From positions 1-14,962 of the forward strand of contig JAPLNJ010000789.1 in NCBI GenBank assembly GCA_026692885.1: a stretch of 14,962 bases of DNA. Reading direction: 5' to 3'. This DNA is from Planctomycetota bacterium (GTDB taxonomy: Bacteria; Planctomycetota; Planctomycetia; Pirellulales; Pirellulaceae). Below are positions 13,806 to 14,962 of the stretch, in pieces; the stretch's first letter is position 1, and every line of letters begins with the position of its first letter. The translations under genes and the position numbers were made by a program. Below the pieces are notes generated by a model. It was not told the origin of the DNA and did no database searches. It worked only from the letters and a program-made list of their open reading frames with translations.

Positions 13806-14687
13806 ATGAAGTCCCACGTGTGCGTCCTGATTCCGAGTGTGTTAGCGTTTGGCACGATATTCAGTGGCGTAGCCGCGTCGGAGATCGGCACGGTCACGGA
13901 GCCAGCCTGCAACGGCGAAGTAATCGTCGTCTGCGGGGAAGGACTCGATGCCAAGGCGACCAAGATCAAAGCGTTCTGTCTGGGCACTGCCGATGGCGGT
14001 TTTCGCTCGGAATCGCTGGAAGATGGGGCACGCCACGCCGCGGCTATCGACCGGCAGCCAGCGGTACCTGACGTGCCGCCTGCCGGATCACTGGACTGCG
14101 AGGTGGTCGGCGGCGGGCGGGGCTATCTCCAGGTGGTGATGACCCACGACGATCGCCAGGCAGCCGACGCTGGCGCTCATGAGACGGCCCCCGACTTCTT
14201 TAACCTCATCCGCGACTGCCGGGTGTCGGATGGCGGCGGGATCGTGGTGGGGGCCGGCGGGCGGCTGCCACAGACCGATCAGCCTGCACTACCTTGGGCG
14301 AACTTCGGCAATCGCGTGATCGGCAACGAGATCCTCCGCACGGTTCCCTTCAGCGGTGCCCAGTACGGCAGCAACTGGCGTTGGGGCGGCGGTTGGAGCA
14401 ATCTACTGGCTGGGATCAACGTCATTCCGATGGACCTGGGCAAGCAACCGGGCACCGGCCTGGACGGGCCGCCGCGCATGCTGGCCAACGTCATCCAGGA
14501 TAACTGGGTCGGCCTGTCGGCCGTGGGCGTGGGGATCAGCGTGCGGGCCTCGGACACGCTGGTCTACAAGAATCACTTTCACGCTGTCCGCGCGCCGATT
14601 GTCGATCGGGGCCGACAAACCCGGCAGTTCGAAAACGTCGTGCACGACGACGAGGAGTACACGCCAGAACGAGGACCGATCCGGTAG
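13806..14687 (+). CDS. Secreted beta-helix-like protein, possibly internally shortened
   Basis: 293 residues from MKSHVCVLIPSVLAFG. The frame is open 55 codons further upstream, but GAGG six bases before ATG 13806 and the signal peptide that follows support this start. Residues 1-24 are a signal peptide (cut near GVAAS). Residues 25-112 read as an N-terminal domain (EIGTVTEPACNGEVIVVCGEGLD, then SLDCEVVGGGRGYLQVVM). Residues about 128-280 carry right-handed beta-helix style repeats (LIRDCRVSDGGGIVVG, NRVIGNEIL, NVIQDNWVGLSAVGVGISV, YKNHFHAV). The two halves join abruptly near residues 113-125, so a large middle portion may be missing compared with related long planctomycete proteins. That is inference from memory. 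It is divergent from the operon, with 209 bp between, and has no obvious link to defence. Confidence 0.65.
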   Translation: MKSHVCVLIPSVLAFGTIFSGVAASEIGTVTEPACNGEVIVVCGEGLDAKATKIKAFCLGTADGGFRSESLEDGARHAAAIDRQPAVPDVPPAGSLDCEVVGGGRGYLQVVMTHDDRQAADAGAHETAPDFFNLIRDCRVSDGGGIVVGAGGRLPQTDQPALPWANFGNRVIGNEILRTVPFSGAQYGSNWRWGGGWSNLLAGINVIPMDLGKQPGTGLDGPPRMLANVIQDNWVGLSAVGVGISVRASDTLVYKNHFHAVRAPIVDRGRQTRQFENVVHDDEEYTPERGPIR

Positions 14688-14849
14688 AACCCAGGACGCA
14701 TTTGTCCCGTGGTCGTGCTGCTGACGTCCGTGCTTCCCGGTGTGCAAGCCGTGGCAGGACGGCCGTAGAAGACGGTGGGCGCCATGACTGGTCGCGAGTG
14801 TATCGACTTCCTACAATGGGCACTGGCACGGCCCAGTCTGCACAATGAT

Positions 14850-14923
14850 CCGCGAGCATGTGCCCCGTCTTGCGCGTCAAAGATCAGTCGGATGGGTCCG
14901 GATTCGACGTAGAACTTGGGCAC
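14850..14923 (-). pseudogene. 5' fragment of a decayed small gene
   Basis: On the minus strand, GTG 14921-14923 has AAGGA seven bases upstream and opens the peptide MPKFYVESGPIRLIFDAQDG. This resembles the N-terminus of a small protein that I associate with planctomycetes (MPK.YV.SG..R...D). After about 22 codons the frame stays open but loses protein character and runs into the opposite-strand gene; the other two frames do not give a convincing continuation. I read it as a truncated or frameshifted gene. The family is not identified. Confidence 0.35.
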
Positions 14924-14962
14924 GGGTCATTCCTTTCGCTTGGTCTGGCCTTGATCGTAAGG

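Overview
The window is about 15 kb of GC-rich bacterial DNA. Genes are mostly on the minus strand and strongly prefer G or C at the third codon position. I infer a planctomycete or similar environmental bacterium. The reasons are secreted proteins of the GH43-like beta-propeller and beta-helix types, a DUF433/DUF5615 toxin-antitoxin cassette, a GxxExxY protein, and dispersed palindromic repeats. No rRNA, tRNA or marker gene is present, so this is a judgement only.

The core is a defence-type locus running right to left on the minus strand from about 13.6 kb to 2.1 kb. In transcription order it holds: a small MerR/excisionase-type HTH protein (13384-13596); a large SNF2-type helicase with a C-terminal DUF3883 nuclease-like domain (9887-13342); a GxxExxY PD-(D/E)XK-type protein (9513-9890); a DUF1156 DNA methyltransferase (6259-9465); two tandem DUF433 antitoxin-like genes and one DUF5615 PIN-like toxin gene (6018 down to 5144); and a DUF499 AAA+ type ATPase (2128-5079). 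Helicase, methylase and ATPase together match the helicase-methylase-ATPase set that I recall being catalogued as a candidate anti-phage system (Hma in PADLOC, from memory). A natural model is that the methylase marks host DNA while the helicase/nuclease and ATPase act on unmarked foreign DNA. The system has been split by a toxin-antitoxin cassette and by a GxxExxY cassette.

The most striking signal is a family of palindromic repeats with ends like TCACCGCAGAGG...CCTCTGCGGTGA. Two copies sit in frame inside the methylase gene and add loop peptides. A larger copy (9394-9922) has these sequences as terminal inverted repeats and carries the whole GxxExxY gene. Its ends form the last residues of the helicase on one side and the start site and N-terminus of the methylase on the other. 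This looks like a mobile element family with a nuclease-like gene as cargo or driver, which has inserted repeatedly into one defence operon without breaking its reading frames.

Left of the operon are a secreted five-bladed beta-propeller glycosidase-like gene (971-1921), an in-frame 29-codon relic behind its stop (881-970), a repeat-like hairpin stretch (741-815), and a small basic DNA-binding-like gene (189-584). The first 188 bases and positions 1922-2127 hold nothing I can name. To the right, on the plus strand, is a secreted beta-helix-like protein that may be internally shortened (13806-14687). The right edge holds the 5' start of a decayed small gene on the minus strand (14850-14923).
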